DNA of 64,000 nucleotides, taken from the NCBI RefSeq assembly GCF_009749405.1, contig NZ_WBIQ01000007.1:248001-312000 (forward strand), written 5' to 3'. The DNA is from Agromyces lapidis. GTDB lineage: Bacteria > Actinomycetota > Actinomycetes > Actinomycetales > Microbacteriaceae. Of this stretch, positions 1 through 9,688 are shown piece after piece. The notes beneath the pieces were generated by a model, which searched no databases, was not told the DNA's origin, and saw only the letters and a list, made by a program, of their open reading frames with translations. The number at the start of each line of letters is the position of its first letter. Position 1 is the first letter of the stretch. The position numbers and the translations under genes are program-made.

Positions 1-573
<573 letters not shown>

Positions 574-580
574 GCCGCCG

Positions 581-1837
581 GTGCGCTACGCGCCGGCGAT
601 CCTCGTCGGCCGACTCACCCGATTCGCCGCCCGGCTGCGCAAGCCGGGCGGCGGTTCGGCCGTCCCAGGGCTCGTCGTCAACCGCATCGCTCCGAACTAC
701 CTGAAGCGCACCCTCTCGGGCTTTCCGCAGGGGCTCGTGGTGGTCTCGGGGTCAGCGGGCAAGTCGACGACGACGAAGATGCTGGTCGCGATCCTCCGCG
801 AGCACGGCGTCGACGTCTTCACGAACCCGTCGACGGCGAACATCAGCCAGGGGCTGACCTCCGCCCTCCTCGAGCAGGCCGACTGGCGAGGCCGAGTACC
901 CGGCGATGTCGCCGTGCTCGAGATGGACGAAGGCCATGGCGCCCTCGTCATGCAGGGCGTCGACGCTCGCGTCGTCGCGCTCACGAACGTGATGGTCGAC
1001 CAGATCGACCGATTCCACGACTCCGAGATGGTCGCAGGCATGCTCGGCCGCATCGCGGCACGTGCGGGCGAGGCGGTCATCGTGAACGCCGATGACGCCT
1101 ACCTCGAGCGTCTGGCGGCGAAGCTGCGATCGGATGTCGCCGTCCACCGCTTCGGCGTCTCGCAGGCCGTGCTCGACTCCGCCCCTCGCGGGCTCGGCTA
1201 TACCGAGACCGCCGGGCGGCGACTCGCTGCAGGCGGCGGGCTCGTCATCGACGCTGTCGAGGGGCGAGAGGTCGTGCTCGACGACCGCGGCTCCGAGGTG
1301 CGGGCAGGGATTCCGGCCCGAGGCATCCACTACGCGGTCGACGCGGCGTGCGCCTACGAGACCGCGCGCGCCGTGCTCGGCGAACGTTTCTCGCGCGAGA
1401 CGGCCGCGATGGCCCTCAGCGCCATCCCGGCGGTCTTCGGGCGCGGCGAGCGCGTCACGGTGCGCGGCCAGGAGGTCGAGTTCGTGCTCGTGCAGAACCC
1501 GGCGAGCTATCAGCTCAACGTCGACAGCATCGAGCCCGGAACGAGCGACATCCTCTTCGCGATCGGCTCGGACGTGCGGGACCCCTCGTACTTCTGGCCG
1601 GCCGACGCGGCCTCGCTCGGGCGCGTGAAGATCGTCAGCGGGTCGAAGTCCGCCGAGGCTGCGCTCATGCTCGCCTACGACGGCGTCGAGATCGACCGGG
1701 TCGAGCCCGAGCTCGGGGTGGCCCTCGACGACTTCCTCGCTGCGCCCGCACCCGAGCGCGGCGTGAAGACGATCGTCTTCTCGGCCGACTCGATGCGCCG
1801 CACTCGCGCCCACCTCGGACTGACGGGAACGGAATGA
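581..1837 (+). CDS. murT: MurT-like Mur ligase family protein, zinc ribbon missing
   Basis: The product (418 residues, GTG start) is a Mur-ligase-fold ATPase of the MurT type. In the known MurT/GatD complex, MurT activates the alpha-carboxyl of D-Glu in lipid II as an acyl-phosphate and GatD supplies ammonia. Visible features are the P-loop GSAGKSTTTK near residue 57 (most MurT proteins have GTNGKTTT), the central NPST and EMDEGH segments, a QNPASYQLN segment matching the NPAGxNQ region, and SDVRDPSYFWPAD matching the DGRDVSWIWDxD segment that holds the interface aspartate. The Cys4 zinc ribbon of Staphylococcus MurT is absent, and the whole protein has a single cysteine. The stop codon overlaps the gatD start (ATGA), so the two are co-translated. 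The family assignment is firm. The exact reaction is uncertain because the partner lacks its catalytic cysteine. Confidence 0.85.
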   Translation: MRYAPAILVGRLTRFAARLRKPGGGSAVPGLVVNRIAPNYLKRTLSGFPQGLVVVSGSAGKSTTTKMLVAILREHGVDVFTNPSTANISQGLTSALLEQADWRGRVPGDVAVLEMDEGHGALVMQGVDARVVALTNVMVDQIDRFHDSEMVAGMLGRIAARAGEAVIVNADDAYLERLAAKLRSDVAVHRFGVSQAVLDSAPRGLGYTETAGRRLAAGGGLVIDAVEGREVVLDDRGSEVRAGIPARGIHYAVDAACAYETARAVLGERFSRETAAMALSAIPAVFGRGERVTVRGQEVEFVLVQNPASYQLNVDSIEPGTSDILFAIGSDVRDPSYFWPADAASLGRVKIVSGSKSAEAALMLAYDGVEIDRVEPELGVALDDFLAAPAPERGVKTIVFSADSMRRTRAHLGLTGTE

Positions 1838-2571
1838 CCCTCACCATCGTGTCGCTGCTGCCGACGCTGCAGAACACCAACGGCGACGCGCAGAACGCCG
1901 CAGTGCTCGCGCGGCGAGCGCGATGGGCGGGCCTCGAGGCCGAGGTCGTGGCGGTCGACGACCGCGCGGCGCTGCCCGAGCGGGTCGACGCGGTCGTGCT
2001 CGGTTCGGGCAGCGACGCCTCGCTCGAGACGAGCCGCGAAGCGCTGCTCGGCCTGCACGACGAGCTGCGACGCTGGGGCACCGAAGGCGTGCCCGTCCTC
2101 GCCGTCGGCACCGGTTGGGAACTGCTCAGCTGGGGCATCGAGACCGCCGGCGGGCGGAGCATCGAGGGCCTCGGCATCCTGCCCGGGCGCGCGGTGCCCC
2201 GCGACGGCCGGGTCACGGGCGACCTCGTCGTGAAGTCGCCGCTGTTCGGAGCCGTCGTCGGATTCGAGAACCACGCGCGCGACTATGTCGGCGCAGAGGG
2301 CTCGCCGCTCGGCCGTGTGCGCTCGGGCGAGGGCAACGGCCGCGACTCGGGCCAGGAGGGCGTCGTGATGGGCGCCGTCTTCGGAACCCACCTGCACGGG
2401 CCGGTGCTCGCGAAGAACCCCGCATTCGCCGATCACCTGCTCGGCATCATGGCCGAGCGGGCAGGACTCGCCTACGCCCCGGGCGAGCGCGCGGGCGAGG
2501 TCGACGGCTATGCAGCGGCGGCGCGTGCCGCGCAGTTGCGAGCGGCCGGCATCGAGGCGTCCACCGCCTGA
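1834..2571 (+). CDS. gatD: GatD-like class I glutamine amidotransferase lacking the catalytic cysteine
   Basis: The product (245 residues) aligns along its length with GatD, the glutaminase partner of MurT. It keeps GSGSD near residue 57, EGLGIL near 111, GFENHARDY near 143 and THLHGPVLAKNP near 185, including the catalytic-type His188. At the nucleophile elbow, where GatD has LTICGGYQFLG, this protein reads LAVGTGWELLS. The cysteine is replaced by Gly92 (codon GGC at 2107-2109) and the following Gln by Glu96. Without that cysteine it cannot hydrolyse glutamine by the normal mechanism. The frame is intact and co-translated with murT, so it is unlikely to be a decaying pseudogene. Inference: it may act as a structural subunit, or help attach an amino acid instead of ammonia to D-Glu. 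A perfect hairpin terminator follows. Confidence 0.85.
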   Translation: MTLTIVSLLPTLQNTNGDAQNAAVLARRARWAGLEAEVVAVDDRAALPERVDAVVLGSGSDASLETSREALLGLHDELRRWGTEGVPVLAVGTGWELLSWGIETAGGRSIEGLGILPGRAVPRDGRVTGDLVVKSPLFGAVVGFENHARDYVGAEGSPLGRVRSGEGNGRDSGQEGVVMGAVFGTHLHGPVLAKNPAFADHLLGIMAERAGLAYAPGERAGEVDGYAAAARAAQLRAAGIEASTA

Positions 2572-2604
2572 CCGCTCGATGGGTCTTCGCGAGCCCGTCA
2601 ATCA

Positions 2605-2635
2605 GAAACGCCCCGGGGATGACCCGGGGCGTTTC
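2605..2635. terminator. Bidirectional hairpin terminator between gatD and the small zinc protein gene
   Basis: A perfect 13-base stem (2605-2617 with 2623-2635, GAAACGCCCCGGG arm) closes a 5-base GATGA loop. The A and T bases at the stem ends serve both strands. It lies between convergent genes. Confidence 0.85.
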
Positions 2636-2653
2636 TCGTGCGATCGGTGGCGC

Positions 2654-2890
2654 TCAGCGCTTGTCGTCGGCGAGCAGGCGGCTCGACTCGTCGTGCCAGC
2701 TGTGGGCGATCTGCGAGAGCTTCTCCTGGTGCTTGCGACCGTGGTGGGCGCAGAAGAGGAGTTCGCCGCTCGCGACGACGACGCGGATGTACGCCTGCGC
2801 GCCGCAGGCGTCGCAGCGGTCGAGCGCGGTGAGCTCGTAGGGGGTCTCGAGTTCATCGACCGCACCGGTGGTCTCGGTGTACTGGGTCAT
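2654..2890 (-). CDS. Small zinc-binding protein, DUF7455-like
   Basis: This is a 78-residue protein with a CDACG motif near residue 26 and an FCAHH motif near residue 46, spaced like a treble-clef or zinc-ribbon site of three cysteines and a histidine. A polar C-terminal helix (KHQEKLSQIAHSWHDES) follows. Genes of this type are common next to topoisomerase genes in actinobacteria, but no reaction is known to me. The ATG is preceded by a strong GGAGGAGG ribosome binding site (plus-strand 2893-2900), which fixes the start. It is convergent with gatD and divergent from parE. A DNA- or RNA-related role is only a guess from the neighbours. Confidence 0.85.
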   Translation of the reverse strand: MTQYTETTGAVDELETPYELTALDRCDACGAQAYIRVVVASGELLFCAHHGRKHQEKLSQIAHSWHDESSRLLADDKR

Positions 2891-3017
2891 GGCTCCTCCT
2901 CCGTGCTCATGAATGTCCGTTCATCAATGAAAACATGCGGGGGAGCGGCTGCCTTCCATGTCGCCGGGCATTTCGCTCAGCGCGTAGCGCCTGCACGACG
3001 GTGTCGGTGACGCTCAC

Positions 3018-3023
3018 TAGGCT
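3018..3023 (+). promoter_or_regulatory. Probable -10 box of a leaderless parE transcript
   Basis: TAGGCT matches the actinobacterial TAnnnT -10 and ends 8 bases before the GTG at 3032. No ribosome binding site lies before that codon, so transcription may begin at the start codon. No good -35 is seen. Confidence 0.45.
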
Positions 3024-3031
3024 TGTTCGAC

Positions 3032-5110
3032 GTGAGCTCCGACTATTCCGCCCGCCATCTCTCCGTCCTCGAAGGGCTCGAGGCGGTGCGCAAGCGACCC
3101 GGCATGTACATCGGCTCGACCGACTCGCGCGGCCTCATGCACTGCGTCTGGGAGATCATCGACAACTCGGTCGACGAGGCGCTCGCGGGCCACGGCTCCG
3201 AGATCGGCGTGCTCCTCCATCACGACGGCAGCGTCGAGGTGCGCGACCGCGCGCGCGGCATCCCCGTCGACGTCGAGCCGAAGACCGGCCTCTCCGGCGT
3301 CGAGGTCGTGTTCACGAAGCTGCACGCCGGCGGCAAGTTCGGTTCTGGCTCGTACGCAGCCTCCGGCGGCCTGCACGGTGTCGGCGCGTCGGTCGTGAAT
3401 GCGCTCTCCGAGCGGCTCGACGTCGAGGTCGACCGCGACGGCAAGACGTGGGCGATGTCGTTCCATCGCGGCGAGCCGGGCATCTTCGCCGACACCGGCG
3501 CCCCCTCGCCCGATGCGCCGTTCACCCCCTTCGAGGAGCGCAGCGAGCTCCGCGTCGTCGGCAAGGTCAAGAAGGGCGTCACCGGCACTCGCATCCGCTA
3601 CTGGGCCGACCGGCAGATCTTCACGAAGGGCGCCGAGTTCCAGACCGATGAACTGCTCGGGCGCGCTCGGCAGACCGCGTTCCTCGTTCCGGGTCTCGCG
3701 ATCGACGTGACCGACGAGCGCGGCGAGACCCCGCACACCACCTCGTTCCAGTTCGAGGGCGGCATCTCCGAGTTCGTCGACCACCTCGCCCCCGACTCGG
3801 GCATCACCGACATCTGGCGCCTGAGCGGGGCCGGCAACTTCACCGAGACGGTGCCTGTGCTGAGCGAGGGCGGTGCGATGGTGCCCACCGAGCTCACCCG
3901 CACCTGCGACGTCGACATCGCCCTGCGCTGGGGCACCGGCTACGACACGGTCGTGCGCTCCTTCGTCAACATCATCTCGACGCCGAAGGGCGGCACGCAC
4001 CAGGCCGGGTTCGACCAGGGCCTCCTGAAGTTCCTGCGCCAGCAGGTCGAGCAGAACGCACGGCGCCTCAAGGCGGGCAACGACAAGCTCGACAAGGACG
4101 ACGTGCTCGCCGGCCTCACCGCCGTCATCACCGTCCGACTGCCCGAACCGCAGTTCGAGGGCCAGACGAAAGAGGTGCTCGGCACCCCCGCCGTGCGCAA
4201 CATCGTCTCGAGCGTGCTCGCGAAGGAGCTGGGCGCCCGGTTCGCCTCGACGAAGCGCGACGACAAGGCGCAGTCCGCGCTGCTGCTCGACAAGGTCGTC
4301 GCCGAGATGAAGTCGCGCATCTCCGCGCGGGCTCACAAAGAGACCCAGCGCCGCAAGAACGCCCTCGAGAGCTCGTCGCTGCCGGCGAAGCTCGTCGACT
4401 GCCGCTCGAACGACGTGGCGCACAGCGAGCTCTTCATCGTCGAAGGCGACTCGGCCCTCGGCACGGCGAAGCTGGCCCGCGACAGCGAGCACCAGGCGCT
4501 GCTGCCGATCCGGGGCAAGATCCTCAACGTGCAGAAGGCGAGCGTCGCCGACATGCTCGGCAACGCCGAATGCGCCTCGATCATCCAGGTCATCGGTGCG
4601 GGCTCCGGGCGCAGCTTCGATCTCGCGCAGGCACGCTACGGCAAGGTGATCCTGATGGCCGACGCCGACGTCGACGGCGCCCATATCCGAACGCTGCTGC
4701 TCACCCTCTTCTTCCGCTACATGCGCCCGATGATCGAAGAGGGGCGCGTGTTCGCGGCCGTGCCACCGCTGCATCGCGTCGTCGTGATGAACCCGGGCTC
4801 GAAGCCGAACGAGACGATCTACACGTACTCCGAGGCCGAGCTGAAGGGCGTGCTGGCGGGGCTCGACAAGCAGAAGAAGCGCTACCAGGATCCGATCCAG
4901 CGATACAAGGGCCTCGGTGAGATGGACGCCGACCAGCTCGCGACGACCACCATGGACCGCCGGCACCGCACGCTCCGCCGGGTCGGTATCGGCGACGCCG
5001 AGAACGCCGGGCGGGTCTTCGAACTGCTCATGGGCAACGACGTCGCCCCCCGCAAGGAGTTCATCATCGAGAGCTCCGACGCGCTCGAGCGCGACCGCAT
5101 CGACGCCTGA
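3032..5110 (+). CDS. parE: DNA topoisomerase IV subunit B
   Basis: This is the ATPase subunit of the type IIA topoisomerase that separates daughter chromosomes. The order is a GHKL ATPase domain (RPGMYIGSTD, EIIDNSVDEA, GGLHGVGASVVN), a transducer domain with the QTK motif (GQTKEVLG near residue 385), and a TOPRIM domain with LFIVEGDSALG and LMADADVDGAHI, ending in YKGLGEMDADQL. It is about 692 residues long, normal for ParE, and lacks the insert seen in some GyrB proteins. Being paired with a nearby GyrA/ParC homologue next to sigA is the usual actinobacterial topoisomerase IV setting. I chose GTG 3032 (VSSDYSARHL) rather than TTG 3023 because a -10-like box overlaps the TTG and conserved sequence begins at SDYSARHLSVLEGLEAVRKR. 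It converges on parC with a shared terminator. Confidence 0.95.
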   Translation: MSSDYSARHLSVLEGLEAVRKRPGMYIGSTDSRGLMHCVWEIIDNSVDEALAGHGSEIGVLLHHDGSVEVRDRARGIPVDVEPKTGLSGVEVVFTKLHAGGKFGSGSYAASGGLHGVGASVVNALSERLDVEVDRDGKTWAMSFHRGEPGIFADTGAPSPDAPFTPFEERSELRVVGKVKKGVTGTRIRYWADRQIFTKGAEFQTDELLGRARQTAFLVPGLAIDVTDERGETPHTTSFQFEGGISEFVDHLAPDSGITDIWRLSGAGNFTETVPVLSEGGAMVPTELTRTCDVDIALRWGTGYDTVVRSFVNIISTPKGGTHQAGFDQGLLKFLRQQVEQNARRLKAGNDKLDKDDVLAGLTAVITVRLPEPQFEGQTKEVLGTPAVRNIVSSVLAKELGARFASTKRDDKAQSALLLDKVVAEMKSRISARAHKETQRRKNALESSSLPAKLVDCRSNDVAHSELFIVEGDSALGTAKLARDSEHQALLPIRGKILNVQKASVADMLGNAECASIIQVIGAGSGRSFDLAQARYGKVILMADADVDGAHIRTLLLTLFFRYMRPMIEEGRVFAAVPPLHRVVVMNPGSKPNETIYTYSEAELKGVLAGLDKQKKRYQDPIQRYKGLGEMDADQLATTTMDRRHRTLRRVGIGDAENAGRVFELLMGNDVAPRKEFIIESSDALERDRIDA

Positions 5111-5180
5111 GCCGCACCGCGCGCCGCCGCGCGCGCCGCGCTGTGGTCGCACGTTGCTCACGCCTCGCGCCACATGCGCA

Positions 5181-5205
5181 CCCGCGCCACGTGAAGTGGC
5201 GCGGG
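5181..5205. other. Perfect 10-bp hairpin of unknown role downstream of parE
   Basis: CCCGCGCCAC (5181-5190) pairs perfectly with GTGGCGCGGG (5196-5205) around a GTGAA loop. Shorter outer arms CATGCG (5173-5178) and CGCATG (5211-5216) extend the structure. No T-run follows. It sits 38 bases before the stronger terminator. Confidence 0.5.
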
Positions 5206-5242
5206 CTCGACGCATGTTGCGTGATCGAAGGGGATCAGCACG

Positions 5243-5278
5243 AAGGAGGCGGGCACCCGATCGGGTGCCCGCCTCCTT
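5243..5278. terminator. Bidirectional terminator between parE and parC
   Basis: A perfect 18+18 base inverted repeat without spacer (arm 5243-5260, AAGGAGGCGGGCACCCGA) is flanked by AA and TT ends. It lies between the convergent topoisomerase genes, and the loop must form from central bases. Confidence 0.85.
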
Positions 5279-5296
5279 TCTGCGTCTCTGAGGCCG

Positions 5297-7774
5297 TCAG
5301 CCGACTCGGCGCCCGACCGCCGCGACGACCGACTCGAGCGGCTGGCCCGAGCCGTCGCGCTTCGCACCCGAGTCGGGCAGCTCGCGCGTGCTGCCGTCGG
5401 GGCCGACGGCGAGCGCGGGGGAGGGCCCGACCCAGGCGAGGTGCAGTGCGTCCTCGCCCTTCAAGAAGCGCTGCGCCCGCACGCCGCCGGTCGCGCGGCC
5501 CTTGGCCGGGAACTCGGCGAAGTCGCTCACCTTCGCACTGCCCGGGTCGGTGCCGAGCAGGGTATCGGTCGATGCGGCCACGGTCACGACGACGGAGTCG
5601 GCGGTCTCGTCGGCGGAGATGCTCGTGAAGTGGATCACGTGCGCGCCCGAACCGAGGTTGATGCCCGCCATGCCGCCCGCGGGGCAGCCCTGCGGACGTA
5701 CCGACGACGCGGAGAAGCGCAGCAGTTGCGCATCGGAGGCGACGAACACGAGCTCGTCGCTCTCGTCGCCCTGCACGGCGCCGACGACCTCGTCACCGGC
5801 CTTGAGGCCGATGACCTCGAACTCGGGCTTGTTCGGGTAGCCGCCCGTCGCGACGCGCTTCACGACGCCCTGCTTCGTGCCGATGGCGATCGACCGGTCG
5901 GCGTCGAGCGACACGATCGCGAGCACTCGCTCATCGCGGTTGGGCAGCGCGAGGTAGTCGGCGACCTTCACCCCGGCGCCGAGCTGCACCGAGGTGGGCG
6001 GAAGCATCGGAAGGTCGACGGGCGTGAATCGGATGAGCCGCCCGCGACTCGTCACCGCGCCGATCTCGGCCCGGCTCGTCGTGTCGAGCGTCGACGCGAT
6101 CGCGTCGTGCTTGCTGCGACGGGCGGGCACCGTGATGGTCGGCGCGCCCTCCGCGCCCTCGGGCAGATCGACGCGCGCGATGCGGCCCGTCACCGAGAGG
6201 AAGACCCGGCAGGGGACATCCGCCACCTCGAGCGCTGCCGCGGCGGCCCGCTTGGCCGCAGCGCCAGCGATCGACGGACGCGCATCGGTGAGCAGGGTGC
6301 GGCGCGGGGTGCCGTAGCGCTCGGCCGTCTCGGCGAGCTCGTCGGAGACGAGGGCCTCGATGCGGTGGCGGCTCGCAAGCAGCGCCTCGAGCTCGGCGAT
6401 CTCGGCGCGCAGCTTGTCGCGCTCGGTCTCGAGCTCGATGCGCGAGAACTTCGTGAGGCGGCGCAGCTGCAGCTCGAGGATGTACTCGGCCTGCACTTGG
6501 CTGAGGTCGAAGACCTCCATCAGCCGGCTGCGGGCGGCCGCCGTGTCGTCGGAGCCGCGGATGAGCTGGATGACCTCGTCGATGTCGAGGATCGCGATGA
6601 GCAGGCCGTCGACGAGGTGCAGCCGTTCGCGACGTCGTGCGAGACGGTACTCGGAGCGGCGCGTGACGACCGAGATGCGGTGGCCGACGTACACCTGCAG
6701 GAGTTCGCGCAGCCCGAGCGTCTGCGGGCCGCCGTCGACGAGGGCGACGTTGTTGATGTTGAACGAGTCTTCGAGCGGGGTCAGCCGGTAGAGCTGCTCG
6801 AGCACCGCGTCGGGGCTGAAGCCGGTCTTGATGCCGATGACGAGCCGCAGGCCGTTGGTGCGGTCGGTGAGGTCGGTGACGTCGGAGATGCCGTTGATCT
6901 TCTTGGCGTTGACGCCGTCCTTGATCTTCTCGATGACCTTCTCGGGGCCGACGAGGTAGGGCAGCTCGGTGACCACGAGGCCGGTCTTGCGCGCCGTGAT
7001 CTGCTCGACCGAGACCTTCGCGCGCGTCTTGAAGCTGCCGCGACCGGTGGCATAGGCGTCTTTCACGCCGGCGAGGCCGACGATCGTGCCGCCCGTGGGC
7101 AGGTCGGGGCCGGGCACGAACTCCATGAGCTCGTCGAGCGTGGCATCGGGGTTGGCGATGAGATGGCGGGCGGCGCCGACGACCTCGATGAGGTTGTGCG
7201 GCGCCATGTTCGTCGCCATGCCGACGGCGATGCCGGCCGCGCCGTTCACGAGCAGGTTCGGGTACGCAGCAGGCAGCACCTCGGGCTGGGTGAGCTGGTT
7301 GTCGTAGTTCGGCACGAAGTCGACGACATCCTCGTCGAGACCCTCGGTCATCGCGAGCGCCGTCGAGGCGAGTCGCGCCTCGGTGTAGCGGGGGGCGGCG
7401 GGGCCGTCGTCGAGCGAACCGAAGTTGCCGTGGCCGTCGATGAGCGGCACGCGCAGGGTGAACGCCTGCGCCATGCGCACGAGCGCGTCGTAGATGGCGG
7501 TGTCGCCGTGCGGGTGGAGCTTGCCCATGACCTCGCCGACGACGCGGGCGGACTTCACGTGGCCCTTGTCGGGCCGGAGGCCCATCTCGCTCATCTGGTA
7601 GAGGATGCGCCGCTGCACGGGCTTCAGGCCGTCACGGGCGTCGGGGAGGGCTCGCGAGTAGATCACCGAGTAGGCGTACTCGAGGAACGAGCCCTGCATC
7701 TCGGTGGCGACGTCGACGTCTTCGATGCGCTCGACGATCGGTTCGTCGGCGGGCTGCGATGTGGCTCGGGTCAT
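5297..7774 (-). CDS. parC: DNA topoisomerase IV subunit A
   Basis: This is the DNA-cleaving subunit that works with ParE (825 residues). The winged-helix region contains the quinolone-resistance segment [13 protein letters not shown], with Thr where enterobacterial GyrA/ParC have Ser, and Asp four residues on. The catalytic tyrosine is in [10 protein letters not shown] near residue 130. A tower domain, coiled coil ([20 protein letters not shown]) and a C-terminal beta-pinwheel follow. The C-terminal half lacks a clear GyrA box (QRRGGKG), supporting ParC over GyrA. It is convergent with parE, which suggests the two are transcribed separately. The first 14 residues are poorly conserved, so the start could be slightly further in. 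Confidence 0.95.
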   Translation of the reverse strand: MTRATSQPADEPIVERIEDVDVATEMQGSFLEYAYSVIYSRALPDARDGLKPVQRRILYQMSEMGLRPDKGHVKSARVVGEVMGKLHPHGDTAIYDALVRMAQAFTLRVPLIDGHGNFGSLDDGPAAPRYTEARLASTALAMTEGLDEDVVDFVPNYDNQLTQPEVLPAAYPNLLVNGAAGIAVGMATNMAPHNLIEVVGAARHLIANPDATLDELMEFVPGPDLPTGGTIVGLAGVKDAYATGRGSFKTRAKVSVEQITARKTGLVVTELPYLVGPEKVIEKIKDGVNAKKINGISDVTDLTDRTNGLRLVIGIKTGFSPDAVLEQLYRLTPLEDSFNINNVALVDGGPQTLGLRELLQVYVGHRISVVTRRSEYRLARRRERLHLVDGLLIAILDIDEVIQLIRGSDDTAAARSRLMEVFDLSQVQAEYILELQLRRLTKFSRIELETERDKLRAEIAELEALLASRHRIEALVSDELAETAERYGTPRRTLLTDARPSIAGAAAKRAAAAALEVADVPCRVFLSVTGRIARVDLPEGAEGAPTITVPARRSKHDAIASTLDTTSRAEIGAVTSRGRLIRFTPVDLPMLPPTSVQLGAGVKVADYLALPNRDERVLAIVSLDADRSIAIGTKQGVVKRVATGGYPNKPEFEVIGLKAGDEVVGAVQGDESDELVFVASDAQLLRFSASSVRPQGCPAGGMAGINLGSGAHVIHFTSISADETADSVVVTVAASTDTLLGTDPGSAKVSDFAEFPAKGRATGGVRAQRFLKGEDALHLAWVGPSPALAVGPDGSTRELPDSGAKRDGSGQPLESVVAAVGRRVG

Positions 7775-7849
7775 CCGTGGTTTCTGGTCCGTGCGTGCCG
7801 GGCACGCGGGGGAACGGGGGCGCGCCCTGCCTGTGCCAGACTGGGCGCG

Positions 7850-8998
7850 ATGTCTGCCATGCTACCGGTGCCCGCCGACACCGCCCCGCGCCTCACCGCG
7901 GTGCTCGGCAGTTCGCTCGCGAGCCTCACCGGGGCGCCGAACCCGCTCGGACTCGCGCCGGCGCGCAGCGCGGTCGTCGTGCTCGTCGACGGGCTCGGCG
8001 CGGCGAATCTGCGGCAGCGCGCCGGCCACGCCCGCCATCTCGCCGGCAGCATGTCGAAGCGCGATGTCATCCACACCGTCTTCCCGTCGACGACGGCTGC
8101 CGCCCTCGCGAGCCTCACGACCGGCACGATGCCCGGCGCCCACGGTCTCGTCGGCTACCGCACGCTCGATCGCGAGCACGATCGACTCGTCAACCAGCTC
8201 AACGGCTGGGACTCCGGCATGCGTCCCGAGACCTGGCAGCTGCGCCCGACGATCTTCGAGTCCGCCGCGGCCGAGGGCGTCGACGCGGTCGCGATCGGTG
8301 CGCCGCGATACGCCGAATCCGGCTTCACCCGCGCCGTGCTGCGCGGAGCGCGCTACGTGGCCGGCCAGAGCATGGCCGATCGCTTCGAGGCCGCACTCGG
8401 CGTGCTCGACGGGGGAGTGCCGGCCCTCGTCTACCTGTACATCCCCGAACTCGATCGGGCGGCGCACGCCGACGGCTGGGAGTCGGCCCGCTGGTTGGGG
8501 CTGCTCGAGCAGCTCGACGCCGAGGTGGCGGCGTTCGAACGACGGATGCCACGGGGCACCGGCCTGCTCGTCACGGCCGACCACGGCGTGGTCGACGTGC
8601 CCGCCCACCGGCACGTCTTCATCGACGCGAAGCCCGAGCTCGTCGACGGCGTCCGCCATGTCGGCGGCGAGCCCCGGTTGCTCCAGCTCTACTTCGAGGA
8701 GAGCCTCGATGCCGCATCGCGTGCGCGACTCGTCGAGCACTGGCGCGCAGCCGAGTCGGACCGTTCGTGGGTGATGACCCGCGAGGAGGCGATCGCCGCA
8801 GGGCTCTTCGGCGAGGTGGCTCCCGAGGTGGAGTCCCGCATCGGCGAGCTCCTCGTCGCGGCGCGATCGGGCATCGCCTACTACGACCGGCGGGCCGCCG
8901 ACCGGCAGGCCGAGTCCATGATCGGCCAGCACGGTTCGCTGAGCGACGAGGAGATGCGGGTCCCGCTCATCCGCCGGGGTGCGTACGAGCGCTCCTGA
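7850..8998 (+). CDS. Alkaline phosphatase superfamily protein (type I phosphodiesterase / nucleotide pyrophosphatase)
   Basis: The product (382 residues) has the metal-dependent phosphodiesterase fold. Motifs are [13 protein letters not shown] near residue 41 (first metal Asp), [15 protein letters not shown] near 82 (Thr nucleophile region), GAHGLVGY, the [11 protein letters not shown] segment near 202 and TADHGVVDV near 241. The absence of a signal peptide or membrane segment suggests a cytoplasmic enzyme, and the substrate cannot be told from sequence. ATG 7850 is chosen because CAGACT, a -10-like box, ends 7 bases upstream and no ribosome binding site is present, which fits a leaderless start. 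A second ATG at 7859 is possible. It is divergent from parC with a 75-base spacer. Confidence 0.9.
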   Translation: MSAMLPVPADTAPRLTAVLGSSLASLTGAPNPLGLAPARSAVVVLVDGLGAANLRQRAGHARHLAGSMSKRDVIHTVFPSTTAAALASLTTGTMPGAHGLVGYRTLDREHDRLVNQLNGWDSGMRPETWQLRPTIFESAAAEGVDAVAIGAPRYAESGFTRAVLRGARYVAGQSMADRFEAALGVLDGGVPALVYLYIPELDRAAHADGWESARWLGLLEQLDAEVAAFERRMPRGTGLLVTADHGVVDVPAHRHVFIDAKPELVDGVRHVGGEPRLLQLYFEESLDAASRARLVEHWRAAESDRSWVMTREEAIAAGLFGEVAPEVESRIGELLVAARSGIAYYDRRAADRQAESMIGQHGSLSDEEMRVPLIRRGAYERS

Positions 8999-9011
8999 CG
9001 TCGCCGAAACG

Positions 9012-9051
9012 CGAGGATGCCACGTGGCCGGCCGGCCCCGTAGCATCCTCG
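9012..9051. terminator. Possible weak terminator between convergent genes
   Basis: CGAGGATGC (9012-9020) can pair with GCATCCTCG (9043-9051) around a 22-base loop that itself contains GGCCGGCC. There is no T-run. Its position between two convergent genes is the main support. Confidence 0.35.
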
Positions 9052-9064
9052 GTGCTCGAATCGA

Positions 9065-9652
9065 TCAGGCGGGGTACTGACGACGCTTGACCTGCGGCTT
9101 CGGCAGACGCAGGGCGCGCAGCTGGAGCGCGCGCATCGCCGCGTACCAGCGCACCTTCTCGACCTTGTCGGCGCCGAACTTCGCCGCGAGCTTGCGGGTC
9201 AGCACCTGGCCGAGGATGATCACGTCGATCACCGCGACGAGGAAGAACGCCCAGAGCGACATGATGCCGATGGCCTGCACCTCGGCGCTCGGGATGAACG
9301 TCAGCACGATGACCGCGAACATGACGGGGATGAGCACCTCGCCGATGCTGAAGCGCGCGTCGACGTAGTCGCGCACGTACTTCTTCTGCGGGCCCCGGTC
9401 GCGGGCGGGCAGATACCGCTCGTCGCCCATGGCCATGCCGACCCGGGCCTTCTCGCGGGCGTCAGCGGCCTTCACGCGCGCCTGCTTGGCCGCCTCTTTG
9501 CGGTCGTTCGGCACGAGGGGGCGCTTGTTGGCGGCCTCGCGTTCGGCACGCGTCGGAGTCGGCGCGCCCTTGCCGCCGCTCTTCAGTCGTGCCTGGGTCT
9601 CTTCGAGCGTCTCGGCGCTCGGCTGCTCGGTGCTGTTGGGTTGCTTTGCCAC
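9065..9652 (-). CDS. DUF3043 family membrane protein
   Basis: The product (195 residues, GTG start) has a long charged N-terminal region rich in Lys, Arg, Ala and Glu up to about residue 100. It includes ERYLPARDRGPQKKYVRDYVDAR, typical of the actinobacterial DUF3043 family. Two hydrophobic segments follow (VLIPVMFAVIVLTFI and IMSLWAFFLVAVIDVIIL), then a basic tail (LRLPKPQVKRRQYPA). It is probably an inner-membrane protein with both ends in the cytoplasm. Its function is unknown. The frame stays open far upstream, but GTG 9652 is preceded by GAGGACC and starts the conserved part. It is divergent from the dipeptidase gene with only 36 bases between starts, so the two promoters overlap. Confidence 0.85.
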   Translation of the reverse strand: MAKQPNSTEQPSAETLEETQARLKSGGKGAPTPTRAEREAANKRPLVPNDRKEAAKQARVKAADAREKARVGMAMGDERYLPARDRGPQKKYVRDYVDARFSIGEVLIPVMFAVIVLTFIPSAEVQAIGIMSLWAFFLVAVIDVIILGQVLTRKLAAKFGADKVEKVRWYAAMRALQLRALRLPKPQVKRRQYPA

Positions 9653-9675
9653 GGGGTCCTCGAATCGGTTCCCCT

Positions 9676-9681
9676 TAAGAT
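9676..9681 (+). promoter_or_regulatory. -10 box of a leaderless dipeptidase transcript
   Basis: TAAGAT ends 7 bases before ATG 9689 and no ribosome binding site is present. The geometry matches leaderless actinobacterial promoters. Confidence 0.6.
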
Positions 9682-9688
9682 TACCGGC

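Noticed and set aside
3017-5215. 732-codon minus-strand frame opposite parE
   Set aside because: The plus strand encodes complete topoisomerase IV subunit B. The antisense protein is low-complexity Arg/Glu/Asp/Val-rich.
5441-7849. Long in-frame extension upstream of the phosphodiesterase gene
   Set aside because: It is antisense to parC and has no similarity. The promoter-like box and conserved start lie at 7837-7850.
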